From positions 310,001-374,000 of the forward strand of contig NZ_CP097151.1 in the NCBI RefSeq assembly GCF_023370075.1: a DNA stretch of 64,000 nt, written 5' to 3'. Both the position numbers and the translations under genes were made by a program. Below the pieces are notes generated by a model. That model worked only from the letters and a program-made list of their open reading frames with translations, made no database searches and was not told the origin of the DNA. Positions within the stretch are counted from its first letter, which is position 1. Each line of letters starts with the position of its first letter. Below are positions 16,428 to 25,295 of the stretch, one piece after another. This DNA comes from Deinococcus sp. QL22 (GTDB lineage: Bacteria > Deinococcota > Deinococci > Deinococcales > Deinococcaceae).

Positions 16428-17711
16428 TCATTGCTTGGCGCTGTTCAGCGCGGTCTGGAAGTCTCGGCTGGCCTGATCGAGCGCAGGTTTGACGGCAGCT
16501 CCCTGAATGGCCTGAACGATCGCAATACCGACGGTGTCGCGCATCTCCTGAACCGGGGGTACTTCCGGAAAGGCAGGTTTGGCCACTTTGAGGGCGTCAA
16601 AGTAGGTTTTGGCCCAGGGGATAGTGTCCAGCGGCTTATTGCTGGCGGTAGTCCAGCTGGATTGGCGGGGCGAGGTCACGCCGTTTTCCACCAGATTCTT
16701 GTCGAAGGCGCGGTTGGTCGCCCACTGCATGAACAAAAAGGCGGCGTCCTTGTTGCCACTGCGCGAGGACATGGCCAGGGCGTTGTAGGTCGCCGGGGCC
16801 AGTTTTCCCGGCAACACAGCGTAACCCACCTTCCCGGCGACCTTGGACTTAGTTTTGTCTTCCAGTTGAACCGCGAAGCCGATGCCGTCGTTGAACATGG
16901 CCAACTGCTCTTGCTGGAAAAGCCCGAGGACTTCACTCCAGTTGTAGCTGACCACGCTGGGCGGGGCATACTTTTTGAGCATTCCGCTATACCAGTTGAG
17001 TGCCTTGACTGCTTGAGCACTGTTGACGGTGGAGTTGCCCTTGCTGTCGACCCATTTGCCGCCGAACGCCTGCAGCGGAAACGCGAAGGCGTAAGCATTG
17101 GCATTCTTGAGTCCGCGGGCCGCGTAGCCGTACATCTTGCCAGGAACGTGCAGTTTTGCAGCGGCCGCTTCCAGTTCATCCAGGTTGGTAGGCACCTTCA
17201 ACCCGGCCTGCGCAAAAAGGTCTTTGCGGTAATAGAGCACCTGCACGTCCGCTTTCCAAGGCAGACCAATAATTCGGCCATCGGCCGTTTTGACCGCAGT
17301 GCGCGCCGAGGTGAAAAAATCATCGAAGCGGTAGGAGGGATCAAGCTTGCCTGCCACCATGTACTTGTTGAGAGGTTCGTACCAGCCTGCCTGGGCGAAG
17401 CGGGCCTTTTCGACCGTCAGACTGGAGTCGAACACGTCAACCGTTCGGCCGCCGGACGCAAAGTCGATGGCCAGTTTCTGGCGGGCCTGCTGCTCAGGCA
17501 AGACGCTCAAGTTGACCTGCATCCCGCTCAGCTTCTCAAACTCGCCCACTCGGTCTTGCAGGATGTCGGACCAGGGGCTTTTTACCACGCTGACGGAGAT
17601 GGTCTTACCTTGTTGGGCCTTCCAGTTGAAGGTCTGTGCTTGAGCATTGGAGATGGCGCTCAAGCTACACAGCGTTAAAGCAGCAGTCAAAGTCAGGACA
17701 GGGCGCAACAT
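16428..17711 (-). CDS. Extracellular sugar-binding protein of an ABC transporter
   Basis: The 427-residue protein starts with a signal peptide (MLRPVLTLTAALTLCSLSA, cleavage near residue 26) and has the family 1 solute-binding features: an early KSPWSDILQDRVGEFEKLSG, YYRKDLFAQAGLKVPTNLDE near the hinge and a C-terminal FLFMQWATNRAFD. GGAGG precedes the ATG. It is the first gene of the sugar operon and captures the substrate outside the membrane. No ATPase gene is present; a shared MsmX/MalK-type ATPase elsewhere would have to serve. Confidence 0.92.
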   Translation of the reverse strand: MLRPVLTLTAALTLCSLSAISNAQAQTFNWKAQQGKTISVSVVKSPWSDILQDRVGEFEKLSGMQVNLSVLPEQQARQKLAIDFASGGRTVDVFDSSLTVEKARFAQAGWYEPLNKYMVAGKLDPSYRFDDFFTSARTAVKTADGRIIGLPWKADVQVLYYRKDLFAQAGLKVPTNLDELEAAAAKLHVPGKMYGYAARGLKNANAYAFAFPLQAFGGKWVDSKGNSTVNSAQAVKALNWYSGMLKKYAPPSVVSYNWSEVLGLFQQEQLAMFNDGIGFAVQLEDKTKSKVAGKVGYAVLPGKLAPATYNALAMSSRSGNKDAAFLFMQWATNRAFDKNLVENGVTSPRQSSWTTASNKPLDTIPWAKTYFDALKVAKPAFPEVPPVQEMRDTVGIAIVQAIQGAAVKPALDQASRDFQTALNSAKQ

Positions 17712-17808
17712 ATTAGACCTCCAAAACAGAAAGAGACGTAGGCGGCCTATGGGGGTAACCCCAGCCTTAGACCGACACCAGAAGCGGCACTAGATTAAAC
17801 GTAGTATC

Positions 17809-17837
17809 TTTATACTGAATCGGAAGCCTTTTGTCAA
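17809..17837 (-). promoter_or_regulatory. Promoter of the sugar operon
   Basis: On the minus strand TTGACA (17837-17832) and TATAAA (17814-17809) are separated by exactly 17 bases, a near-consensus sigma-70-type promoter about 100 bases before the binding-protein start. The regulator gene lies divergently on the other side, so its operator is probably in this 258-base gap, but no clear FadR-like palindrome was recognised. Confidence 0.7.
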
Positions 17838-17969
17838 ATCAAAAATTCACATCTTTAGCGCATCAAGCGTGGGTTCAGCCGAGACTATAGGCCTAAGACC
17901 ATCGGCCAAAAATTAGAATAGGTCATACCTTTCTGGACAAAAGGCCTGTAGATGGCATAAACTAGGAAC

Positions 17970-18704
17970 GTGACCACCAAAAGCCTCAGTCGCCGCCACC
18001 TGGTGCAGTCGGAACTGACGCGTCGGATTGTGACCGGACACGTCTTGCCGCTGACACGTCTTCCGAAGGAAACCGAGCTGGCCGAAGAATTTGATGTCAG
18101 CCGCGTCGTCATCCGCGAAGCGATGAAAGTCTTGGCAGAAAAGGGACTGGTCGAGATTCAGCAGGGACGAGGAACTACAGTCAATCCAGCCCACTGCTGG
18201 AATCCCATGGATCCGCAGGTGCTGATGCATCTTGGCCAAGGTTCATCTTTTTACACGCTCCAAGCTGAGCTTCTCGAAGCGCGCATGGTGTTTGAAATCA
18301 AACTGGCCGGCTTGGCCGCCACGCGCATGACCGACCGTGACCTGGGGCACATCGAGTCTTTGCTGCGTACCATGGATCATTATCTGGACGACCCCGAACG
18401 GTTTTCTGAGCTCGACGCAGCGTTTCACGTTGCGCTGATCAAGGGGGGGAAGAACACGATTTTGGCCAAGCTGTTGGAACCGGTGCATGAACTGCTTAAG
18501 GTCGGCTTCCGGCAAACCATCCTCGAACCTGGGGCGGCGCAGCAGGCCCAAGTGTTCCACTGGGCCATTTACGACGGCCTGAAGCGGCGGGATCCCGTGG
18601 CCACGCAAGACGCAATCCAACGACATCTGATCCGCGCTCAAGAAAATCTGCAGGCTCTGGGCGAGTGGCTGAGCACGGCGCCCACAGTGGAGGCTGGCCG
18701 ATAG
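17970..18704 (+). CDS. GntR/FadR-family transcriptional regulator
   Basis: The 244-residue protein has an N-terminal winged helix (LPKETELAEEFDVSRVVIRE at about residues 30-49, with LVEIQQGRGTTV as the wing) and an all-helical FCD ligand domain with the usual metal-site residues (ELLEARMVFE, then DAAFHVALI and a late HLIRAQENL). It starts at GTG; a TAAACT box ends six bases before it, which fits a leaderless transcript. It is divergent from the sugar operon, which it probably represses until a pathway sugar acid binds. Confidence 0.9.
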   Translation: MTTKSLSRRHLVQSELTRRIVTGHVLPLTRLPKETELAEEFDVSRVVIREAMKVLAEKGLVEIQQGRGTTVNPAHCWNPMDPQVLMHLGQGSSFYTLQAELLEARMVFEIKLAGLAATRMTDRDLGHIESLLRTMDHYLDDPERFSELDAAFHVALIKGGKNTILAKLLEPVHELLKVGFRQTILEPGAAQQAQVFHWAIYDGLKRRDPVATQDAIQRHLIRAQENLQALGEWLSTAPTVEAGR

Positions 18705-18873
18705 CTGCAGAGAGTCAACGGACTCCCAATAGGTTGCCAGAACTCCCCAACCAGCGTTCCCGCTCCCATCAGAAGGAACAATCAGAAGCACGCGTTCCAG
18801 ATGCGTTGAACAGTCCCGGCAGGGATGGCCTGATTCTCAAGCCAGCTCTAAGTTCCTCCTGTCCTGGGCCAAG

Positions 18874-18888
18874 TTAAGGCAACACAAC
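18874..18888 (-). repeat. IS6-type terminal sequence, solitary
   Basis: TTAAGGCAACACAAC is the inverse of GTTATGTTGCCTTAA at 21409-21423, which precedes an IS6-type transposase start. Its interior side points left, away from the WG-repeat gene. The 150 bases to its left may hold a very degraded transposase C-terminus, but I could not confirm this. Confidence 0.5.
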
Positions 18889-18976
18889 GCCGTGTAACCG
18901 TTAATGTCATGCCGATGTACTTCAAGCGACAGACAGCGTCCGGACTAACCCGGATCACTCTAGGCTGGCAAACCAC

Positions 18977-21271
18977 ATGAAGTGGCTGGTGGGAATGCTG
19001 CTGGTGACGGGACAGCTGGCCTCAACAGCGCCAGCTGTTGTGGTACGGACGAAGCTCGTGCCGGTCTGTGTGACTGCGCTCTATCAGGGGTGTGGTCTGG
19101 TGGACCGGGAGGGCAACTGGAAGGTCAGGCCCTGGTACAGCGAAATTTATCAGAATGGCGAAGGCTGGACTGTGCGAAGGCATTCGGGGCTTACCGGATG
19201 GCTTGACGCCAACGGCAGAGTCGTCATCACGCCACGGTTTGAGTCCATTGCCGCGTTTGTCGGTGGGTTGGCACCCGCCAAGCTGCCCGGCGATGACGCA
19301 AAGTACGGTTATATCGACGCCTCGGGCCGCTGGGTCATTCAGCCAAGGTTTGATCAGGCTGAAGAATTGAGTGAGGGCCTTGCAAGTGTGCGGTGGACCG
19401 AAGGTGAACGCGAGCGCTCCGGCTACCTGGATCCGCAGGGTCAAATGATTTTCTTGACCCCAGAAGCGACCGATGAACCATTCGTAGATGGACGCACCAC
19501 TGTGATGAGCCGAACTTCCGATGCTGCCCCGACTATTTGCAAAGGTATTGACCGCAAAGGCCGTGAACTGATCCGGATCACTGGCAAGGACAGCTGCAAC
19601 GTAACAGTCGTGCCGCGTGGCGGATGGATTCTGGACAGCGACGATACCGCCCGTCTGGTCGACGGCCACCTCAAGACGCTGCTCAAGGTACGAGGCGAGG
19701 AGGCGCACATTCACGGTGACCCGGAAGGCCGCCCTACCACCGGCCTGGGTGTCTTCGGTACAGGCGCAGGTGAAGGCCTGATCGACCTACGGACAGGCCG
19801 GGTGCTTATTGCGCCGCGCAAAGGGCAATTCTTGGGGTTTCATGGGGAAGGCCGCGTGTCTTATCAGGAGGACAGGAACGGAGAGAAGGTGTACGGGTTT
19901 CTGGATTATTCAGGTCGTCCGGTCATCCCGGCGCAGTATGCCAGCTCGGATCAATTTTGGTACGGCCGCGCGGTGGTGACCACGGCCGACGAAGCGCCGG
20001 TGGTGCTGAACCTGAAGGGACAGGAACTCGCCAGTTTCAAGGCGCTCCGCCCGGTAAGTATTGACCTTGATCCCTGGAAGGATGATGCCCAGAGCCCGGT
20101 GCGCCGCGACGTGGCCCGGGTCATCACCGATGAGAAGGAAGAAGTGTGGACTGACCTTGATGGACGTCCGTTTCTGCAGGTGCGTGGCAGCAAGCGTTGT
20201 GCCATTGACGAGGTGTTCAACCGGAAGGGACAGCAGATCTGGCCGACGGATAGTGCCGCCGTCTGCCGGGTCAATGGGGCGGGACTGACAGAACATGACA
20301 AGCTGAGCGGGGCAGAGAAAGCTTTACTGGCGCACAAGCATGCATTTGAACGTGAGCGTCTGGATGATGAGGCGCTGCTGCACAAGCAGGGCAAGGTTCC
20401 CGTGTTTGAGCGGATGATGCCCCCCGAACAACGGCGAATGGGAATGCTGGTTCGGAACGCCGCTTGGTTGAATGGCCCACGTGAACTCTCACTGGGTCAG
20501 GGCGTGCGCCTGTCCCTGCCTGCTGGTCACCGTTACCTGCCGCCGGAGGCTGTGCTGGCGCTGAGACGCAAGCTGAGAGCAGTGGCTTCACCTGCTGCCC
20601 CGGAAGCTGCACAAGGAGAGCGTTTTGTGAGCACCGCTTGGGTCCTCGGTCCACATGAGCACTGGCGCACGGAGGTCTCTGTGGTAGGGCGGGGGTATCT
20701 GGCTCTGGAAGCAGCGCTGCCAAGCCCGGACGAGTTGCTAAAAACCATGAAGCTCTATAACACCGGAATGTGGGCCGATAGCACCAGCAGTCCAGTTTTC
20801 CAGTCCCTGAGCTGGCTGCGCCTTCCTGAGCTTGACAGGGGGCAGGCACGTCTCACATACGGCTTCAGTGACAGACACCTTGAAGCGAGCGGACGTCAGG
20901 ACACCCTTCATGTGGCGCTGTTCGGGCGCAGTAAAGTGGTGGTTCTCTCTACGGTGTGGCAATCCCCCCCTCAGACACTGCATTTCGAGCTTTTTCAGGC
21001 AGACGTTCTGAAACTCAGCAAGCATATTCAGTTCTTACCCGGGCACCGTCACCAGGACTACCAGCAAGGGGACGCTGTAGCCCCTGTGGCTCTAGAGACG
21101 CTGATCACTGGCCCCCAGCCAGAAGAACTGTCCAGAGTGGGGGAGAGCATTGGCCGCCTAGAGCAGAAGCGTCAGAACCGGATCAATGGAAGACTGCTCG
21201 GGCTGCTGGTGATCCTTGTTGCAGCAGCCTTGGTGTTGACCACGAGGTTCAGTCGCAGCCGCTTGCCGTAG
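18977..21271 (+). CDS. WG-repeat protein with C-terminal DUF2167-like domain and membrane anchor
   Basis: The 764-residue product has a signal peptide (MKWLVGMLLVTGQLASTAPA). Residues about 40-130 and 285-330 hold WG repeats, such as GWLDANGRVVITPRFESI, YGYIDASGRWVIQPRFDQ and YGFLDYSGRPVIPAQY. Residues about 490-690 (ELSLGQGVRLSLPAGHRYLP and what follows) resemble the DUF2167 envelope domain. A final hydrophobic helix (LLGLLVILVAAALVLT) followed by RFSRSR is a membrane anchor. It therefore probably projects outside the cytoplasm. The function of either domain is unknown. It stands alone between two outward-facing IS6-type ends. Confidence 0.75.
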   Translation: MKWLVGMLLVTGQLASTAPAVVVRTKLVPVCVTALYQGCGLVDREGNWKVRPWYSEIYQNGEGWTVRRHSGLTGWLDANGRVVITPRFESIAAFVGGLAPAKLPGDDAKYGYIDASGRWVIQPRFDQAEELSEGLASVRWTEGERERSGYLDPQGQMIFLTPEATDEPFVDGRTTVMSRTSDAAPTICKGIDRKGRELIRITGKDSCNVTVVPRGGWILDSDDTARLVDGHLKTLLKVRGEEAHIHGDPEGRPTTGLGVFGTGAGEGLIDLRTGRVLIAPRKGQFLGFHGEGRVSYQEDRNGEKVYGFLDYSGRPVIPAQYASSDQFWYGRAVVTTADEAPVVLNLKGQELASFKALRPVSIDLDPWKDDAQSPVRRDVARVITDEKEEVWTDLDGRPFLQVRGSKRCAIDEVFNRKGQQIWPTDSAAVCRVNGAGLTEHDKLSGAEKALLAHKHAFERERLDDEALLHKQGKVPVFERMMPPEQRRMGMLVRNAAWLNGPRELSLGQGVRLSLPAGHRYLPPEAVLALRRKLRAVASPAAPEAAQGERFVSTAWVLGPHEHWRTEVSVVGRGYLALEAALPSPDELLKTMKLYNTGMWADSTSSPVFQSLSWLRLPELDRGQARLTYGFSDRHLEASGRQDTLHVALFGRSKVVVLSTVWQSPPQTLHFELFQADVLKLSKHIQFLPGHRHQDYQQGDAVAPVALETLITGPQPEELSRVGESIGRLEQKRQNRINGRLLGLLVILVAAALVLTTRFSRSRLP

Positions 21272-21408
21272 AACGATGTGTCGACAGGCTCTGCACCTCT
21301 TGCAAGACGAGTGGCGACTTCAGCCTATAAGCGACCTCGGCTCGACTGTTGGTCGATTTGACGAGCTTCGCAAAGAGTGGCAAGTTCAGCGAACTTGCTG
21401 ATTGGATG

Positions 21409-21640
21409 GTTATGTTGCCTTAATCGGTTCGGGGTAGGCTGACCCGCCGTGACCGACCTCAAGCCCTACCGCCACCGATTCCCGATGACGATCATCCTGC
21501 ACGCTGTGTGGCTTTACCACCGCTTTCCCCTGAGTGACCGAGACGTGCAGCAATTCCTGCACCAACGCGGCATTGAGGTCAGTCATGAAGCCCTCCGAGA
21601 ATGGTGCTCAGCGCGCTGTGGACATTTTCCTCCCTTCAGC
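21409..21640 (+). mobile_element. Truncated IS6-type element (left end only)
   Basis: GTTATGTTGCCTTAA at 21409-21423 resembles the IS6/IS26 terminal pattern GGTTCTGTTGCAAA. It is followed by a transposase N-terminus that is lost after about 55 codons. The right part is replaced by the K+ channel gene region. The 3' boundary is approximate. Confidence 0.6.
21449..21640 (+). pseudogene. IS6-family transposase, N-terminal fragment
   Basis: The first 51 codons read like an IS6 transposase start: YRHRFPMTIILHAVWLYHRF, then LSDRDVQQFLHQRGIEVSHE and ALREWC. After ARCGHF the homology ends. The DDE catalytic domain is missing. Confidence 0.7.
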
Positions 21641-21720
21641 TTGCCCATCGGACATACTTCGCGCACGCTTCGGCGGGAGTCGAGCTCCCCATCAGTTGCG
21701 CCGCCCCGTACACTCTGGCA

Positions 21721-22584
21721 ATGACCTCTGAACAGCAGGAGCAGGCCGCCTGGCGGGTGACCCTCGCCAACATCATCTACAACACCGACACCCCTGCCGG
21801 ACGTTCGTTCGACCTGCTCCTTATCGTCGCCATTGTTTTGAGTGTTCTGGTGGTCATGTTGGAAAGTGTGGTGGGCATTCGGGCAGCGTACGGCCCACTG
21901 CTGCGCCGCATCGAATGGATCTTGACCGGACTGTTTACCCTCGAATACATCCTGCGGCTGATCGCGGCACGCCGAGCGTCACACTATGCCCGCAGCTTTT
22001 TTGGGGTCGTTGATCTGCTCTCGATTGCTCCGGCCTACCTCATCCTCTTCGTTCCAGGGGCACAAGCCCTGCTGATCGTCCGGGTGCTGCGGCTGCTGCG
22101 GCTGTTCCGCATTCTCAAATTGGCCCGTTACCTCTCCGAGGCCAGTGTCCTCACGCAGGCACTGCAAGCCAGCTTGCCCAAAATCACCGTGTTTCTGGCT
22201 GTCGTCGTCACGTCGGTGATTGTGATTGGAACCCTGATGTACGTTGTCGAAGGCCCACCCTACGGCTTTACCAGTATCCCCACCAGCATTTACTGGGCGA
22301 TTGTTACGGTCACCACCGTCGGCTACGGTGACATTGCCCCAAAAACGCCGCTGGGCAAAGGGCTCGCCTCTCTGGCGATGATCTTGGGGTACGCCATTAT
22401 TGCCGTGCCGACTGGCATCGTCACCGTGGGGCTCTCGCAGGCTCAGGCCCGGCAGCGGGAGCGGGAGCGCGAAGACTGGGTCTGTGGGCGCTGCGGTCTG
22501 TCTGGTCATGCCACGGATGCCCGCTATTGCCGCCGGTGCAGTGAAGTTCTCCCCAGCGGCAAGAAGGATGCCGAACGCCCTTAG
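21721..22584 (+). CDS. Voltage-gated potassium channel with C-terminal zinc ribbon
   Basis: The 287-residue protein has six membrane segments. The S4 sensor is arginine-rich (RVLRLLRLFRILKLARYL, about residues 120-137) and the pore carries the selectivity filter TVTTVGYGD (about residues 196-204). After S6 comes a coiled linker (QAQARQREREREDW) and a four-cysteine ribbon (CGRCGLSGHATDARYCRRC, about residues 259-277), an uncommon cytoplasmic ending for a bacterial Kv channel. The ATG at 21721 fits the usual N-terminus better than one at 21601 inside the IS6 remnant. Confidence 0.9.
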   Translation: MTSEQQEQAAWRVTLANIIYNTDTPAGRSFDLLLIVAIVLSVLVVMLESVVGIRAAYGPLLRRIEWILTGLFTLEYILRLIAARRASHYARSFFGVVDLLSIAPAYLILFVPGAQALLIVRVLRLLRLFRILKLARYLSEASVLTQALQASLPKITVFLAVVVTSVIVIGTLMYVVEGPPYGFTSIPTSIYWAIVTVTTVGYGDIAPKTPLGKGLASLAMILGYAIIAVPTGIVTVGLSQAQARQREREREDWVCGRCGLSGHATDARYCRRCSEVLPSGKKDAERP

Positions 22585-22688
22585 GGCAGTGGTCAGGAAA
22601 GTTGTTGATGTTGACTGAACAGAGAGGGTCTGAGGCATGGTGCGCTGCCCGGCTACCGGGTGCAAGACCTCAATTTGACGCCTAGAAG

Positions 22689-23003
22689 CTAGAGGAGGGT
22701 GTGGCGTGTAAAGCCGCTCGGGCCTTTGGGCGGCAACCCCTTCACCAGTTCCGCCTGAACGAGCGCGTCCACGTCCTCTGTCACTTGTTGCTGGGTCTTC
22801 TGTTTCCACTTCAGCGCCACAAAAGGCAACTCGACCCCTGCAAGCGTCGCCGTGTTGAGCTGATAACACTTGACGGTAACGATCACGACATCCGGTTCCT
22901 TTGCTGGCCAGCCTTCCACGTACACGGTACAGTCCGCGGGCAGGCGCTCTTCGAGGTCTTGCTTGAGCTGTTGCAGGAGGACAGGGAGTCTTCGGGAGGG
23001 CAT
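22689..23003 (-). CDS. Hypothetical protein, 104 residues
   Basis: A small soluble protein with alternating helices and strands: LLQQLKQDLEERLPADCTVY, a VVIVTVKCYQLNTATLAGVE strand region and a C-terminal helix ending VKGLPPKGPSGFTRHTLL. Codon use and length support a real gene. No family was recognised, although the compact layout is phage-like. It converges with the K+ channel gene, with 104 bases between. Confidence 0.5.
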   Translation of the reverse strand: MPSRRLPVLLQQLKQDLEERLPADCTVYVEGWPAKEPDVVIVTVKCYQLNTATLAGVELPFVALKWKQKTQQQVTEDVDALVQAELVKGLPPKGPSGFTRHTLL

Positions 23004-23623
23004 GTCCAGCAGCTTAAAACCAAATAGCCCACGGCTGTCTGATGGAGTCCGTCAGGAGGGCAGCCGAGGGAGTTGACCAGCCCCACGCAGGGGACGAGGT
23101 CTGGCCCTTCACGGGTCAGGCGTCAGGTCACGCAGATGCATACGAGGGTAAAGCATAAACGCCCCCACCCACAGCCGAAGCTGGGGGCGAGTGCTGAGAG
23201 CACAACTGATTCCTCGACTGGTGGTGCGTTTCATGCTCTGGGGTCGCCCACACTTGCCTCTAAACTCCCTTCCGCTCCATTGGCCTGCTGTACTTACGCC
23301 GAGGCAAGCCATACGGATCTCATCGCTTGAGCGTGCCCCCGTAGTGGGGGATGTTCACTGCCTCTTCTCTGGTCAGCCCGGAGCGCAGGGGCTCAGAACC
23401 GGCTCTTGGCAGACTACCTGTTACCAGGGCCGCCACTTGGCCCTGGAATCACGTTTGCCCGCGCCCTCACCCGTGAGCTATCGACCATGAGGACTGAAGA
23501 CGGACAAGACAGAGAACCCGAGCTAATTTAAAGGCTTAACGCATGGGGTCTAAACGGGGCCTTGAACCCGCTGGCATCTGCCGGCAGATGGGAGCCCATA
23601 GCCTCGGGCACAGGAGGCACCAC
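23004..23623. other. Gene-free stretch with two hairpins
   Basis: About 620 bases without a convincing gene. At 23159-23188 a GC-rich hairpin contains CCCACAGCCGAAGCTGGGG, exactly the reverse complement of a stretch near 37583, with a UUCG tetraloop when read on the minus strand. At 23429-23451 CCAGGGCC and GGCCCTGG form a second hairpin. Both look like terminator-type structures. Confidence 0.45.
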
Positions 23624-24526
23624 ATGACCGATCCAGTGAAAAACCAATACGAAATGCGCGATCCTCGCGAGCAATATCCCAAGCCCCCCTTTCCAGAGCA
23701 GCCCCAATCCGCCCCCGGCTTGGCACAAAAGATGACGCCCACACCCGATCACGGTGAGACGAGTTATCAAGGCTTTGGCCGTTTGAAGGGCCGCAAAGCC
23801 TTAATCACGGGTGGAGACTCAGGTATTGGCCGGGCCGTGGCAATCGCTTATGCCCGGGAAGGTGCAGATGTTGTCATCAACTACTTGCCTTCTGAAGAAG
23901 CTGACGCTCAGGAAGTCATTGAGTTGATTCAGGAAACTGGCCAGAAGGCCGTCGCCATTCCCGGCGACCTCAAAGACGAAGCGTTTTGTCAAGAGTTGAT
24001 TGAGCGCACCGTGCAGGAACTGGGCGGGCTGGACATTCTGGTGAGCAACGCAGGACGGCAGACCTTTCAAACGTCCATTGCGGACATCACCACAGCCCAG
24101 TTTGACGAAACCTTCAAGGCGAACGTTTACGCCTTGTTCTGGCTGACCAAAGCGGCCGTCCCTCATATGAAACCGGGGTCGACCATCATCACTACATCCT
24201 CAATCAATGCCCGTCAACCGTCAGAGACGCTGCTGGATTACGCGTCCACCAAGGCAGCCATCGCCGCCTACACGCAGGCCTTGTCGGGTCAGTTGGCCGA
24301 GAAAGGTATCCGTGCCAATACGGTGGCTCCTGGTCCCTTCTGGACCGTTTTGCAGCCCAGCGGTGGGCAGAGTCAGGAGAAAGTGAAGGAATTTGGCTCG
24401 GATGTCCCGTTGGGTCGCCCGGGTCAACCCGCCGAAATCGCCCCTATCTATGTGCTGCTCGCCTCACAGGAGTCGAGCTACATGACGGGCGGCTTATACC
24501 CTGTCACAGGCGGGGAATTGATGTAG
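23624..24526 (+). CDS. Short-chain dehydrogenase/reductase, YghA/YdaD (general stress) type
   Basis: The 300-residue enzyme is an NAD(P)-dependent oxidoreductase. It has the N-terminal extension of this subgroup (MTDPVKNQYEMRDPREQYPK, then PTPDHGETSYQGFGRLKG), the cofactor loop TGGDSGIGRAVAIAY (about residues 61-75), the SNAG motif (NAGRQ) and the catalytic S-Y-K set in TTSSINARQ and DYASTKAA. The ATG at 23624 has AGGAGG upstream. Relatives are induced by stress in Bacillus and enterobacteria. The substrate is unknown. A terminator follows. Confidence 0.92.
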   Translation: MTDPVKNQYEMRDPREQYPKPPFPEQPQSAPGLAQKMTPTPDHGETSYQGFGRLKGRKALITGGDSGIGRAVAIAYAREGADVVINYLPSEEADAQEVIELIQETGQKAVAIPGDLKDEAFCQELIERTVQELGGLDILVSNAGRQTFQTSIADITTAQFDETFKANVYALFWLTKAAVPHMKPGSTIITTSSINARQPSETLLDYASTKAAIAAYTQALSGQLAEKGIRANTVAPGPFWTVLQPSGGQSQEKVKEFGSDVPLGRPGQPAEIAPIYVLLASQESSYMTGGLYPVTGGELM

Positions 24527-24575
24527 TTCAAGGGAGCCGAAGCCCTCAAGAAGCAGGCAGTTAACGAAAATCTAA

Positions 24576-24604
24576 CCCCCACCAATTCGGTGGGGGCTTG
24601 TTCT
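24576..24604 (+). terminator. Terminator after the dehydrogenase gene
   Basis: CCCCCACC and GGTGGGGG form an 8-bp stem around AATTC, followed by CTTGTTCTT, 50 bases after the stop codon. Confidence 0.75.
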
Positions 24605-24654
24605 TGGAGGCAGTGATGAAGGGGAGCAGAGTGAGCGCATTGTTGTTTGCCGTC

Positions 24655-24870
24655 CTACTCGCGCCAATGCACCGCCCAGTCTCCCGTAGGATCGTCGCGC
24701 TTGGCCTCGACCCGCCGCCCGTCCGGCAAGGCCCAGACATCCACTTCCTCACCGTGACGTTTCCACCAGTGCCGGGGCCTCACGTGCCTCCCGACTCGTC
24801 GCACCGGCTGATCCGCTTCGTTGGGGAGGCCTGTGAGCAGGCCCAGATTGCCTTGAGAAACCAAATTCAT
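24655..24870 (-). CDS. Possible small protein, unknown
   Basis: A 71-codon frame whose C-terminal half (WWKRHGEEVDVWALPDGRRV, then EAKRDDPTGDWAVHWRE) has a plausible strand-turn-strand layout and good codon bias. GAAGGG lies directly before the ATG, closer than ideal. The opposite strand also has an open frame (24598-24954) with weaker protein character. Confidence 0.35.
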   Translation of the reverse strand: MNLVSQGNLGLLTGLPNEADQPVRRVGRHVRPRHWWKRHGEEVDVWALPDGRRVEAKRDDPTGDWAVHWRE

Positions 24871-24897
24871 CCCTTCAGTGTGGCGTGCCGCTCTCAC

Positions 24898-25295
24898 ACG
24901 GGTGTCACGCAGCTGGCTGGCAGTGGGGGCAAATTACCCCCATCCCATGCTTAGTTTCCCCGTGCTTGCTGAAGTACCAGCAGCAATGCAATGTCTATGC
25001 CTAGAAACATATGGGAGAGTGCAGTGACCCAGCGGCTTGGCAGTTGCTTACGTTGTCGTTTCCATAGTTTGGTCTTCTTGCGCGGCATGGATTCGACAAC
25101 TTAGCACTGGTGGGAGGGTCGGAGGATTACGCACGGGTCTTGGCTCCACAGGAGGGCAGCTTCGCACGCTCAGCACGGGTGGTGGGTTGTTCGCGGGGTT
25201 TGCGTTTTCGTGCATCCTTCATAGGATAGCCCGAGGTGTGCATCCTTCAGGGGGTATGGGCATCACGGGTCACCTCCGGAGGTGTAACGTGAGGC
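24898..25295. other. Gene-free stretch
   Basis: No gene or strong structure recognised. Several loosely repeated GCACGGGT and CATCCTTCA words occur (for example GTGCATCCTTCA near 25210 and again near 25240). Their meaning is unclear. Confidence 0.3.

Noticed and set aside
16230..17678. Plus-strand frame of 482 codons opposite the sugar-binding protein
   Set aside because: Shadow frame: the minus strand encodes a family 1 binding protein with signal peptide, while the plus-strand product matches nothing.
23159..23188. IS200/IS605 end or guide RNA scaffold
   Set aside because: Only the 19-bp UUCG hairpin is shared with 37583; there is no TnpA or TnpB frame nearby, so a terminator-like hairpin is the simpler reading.
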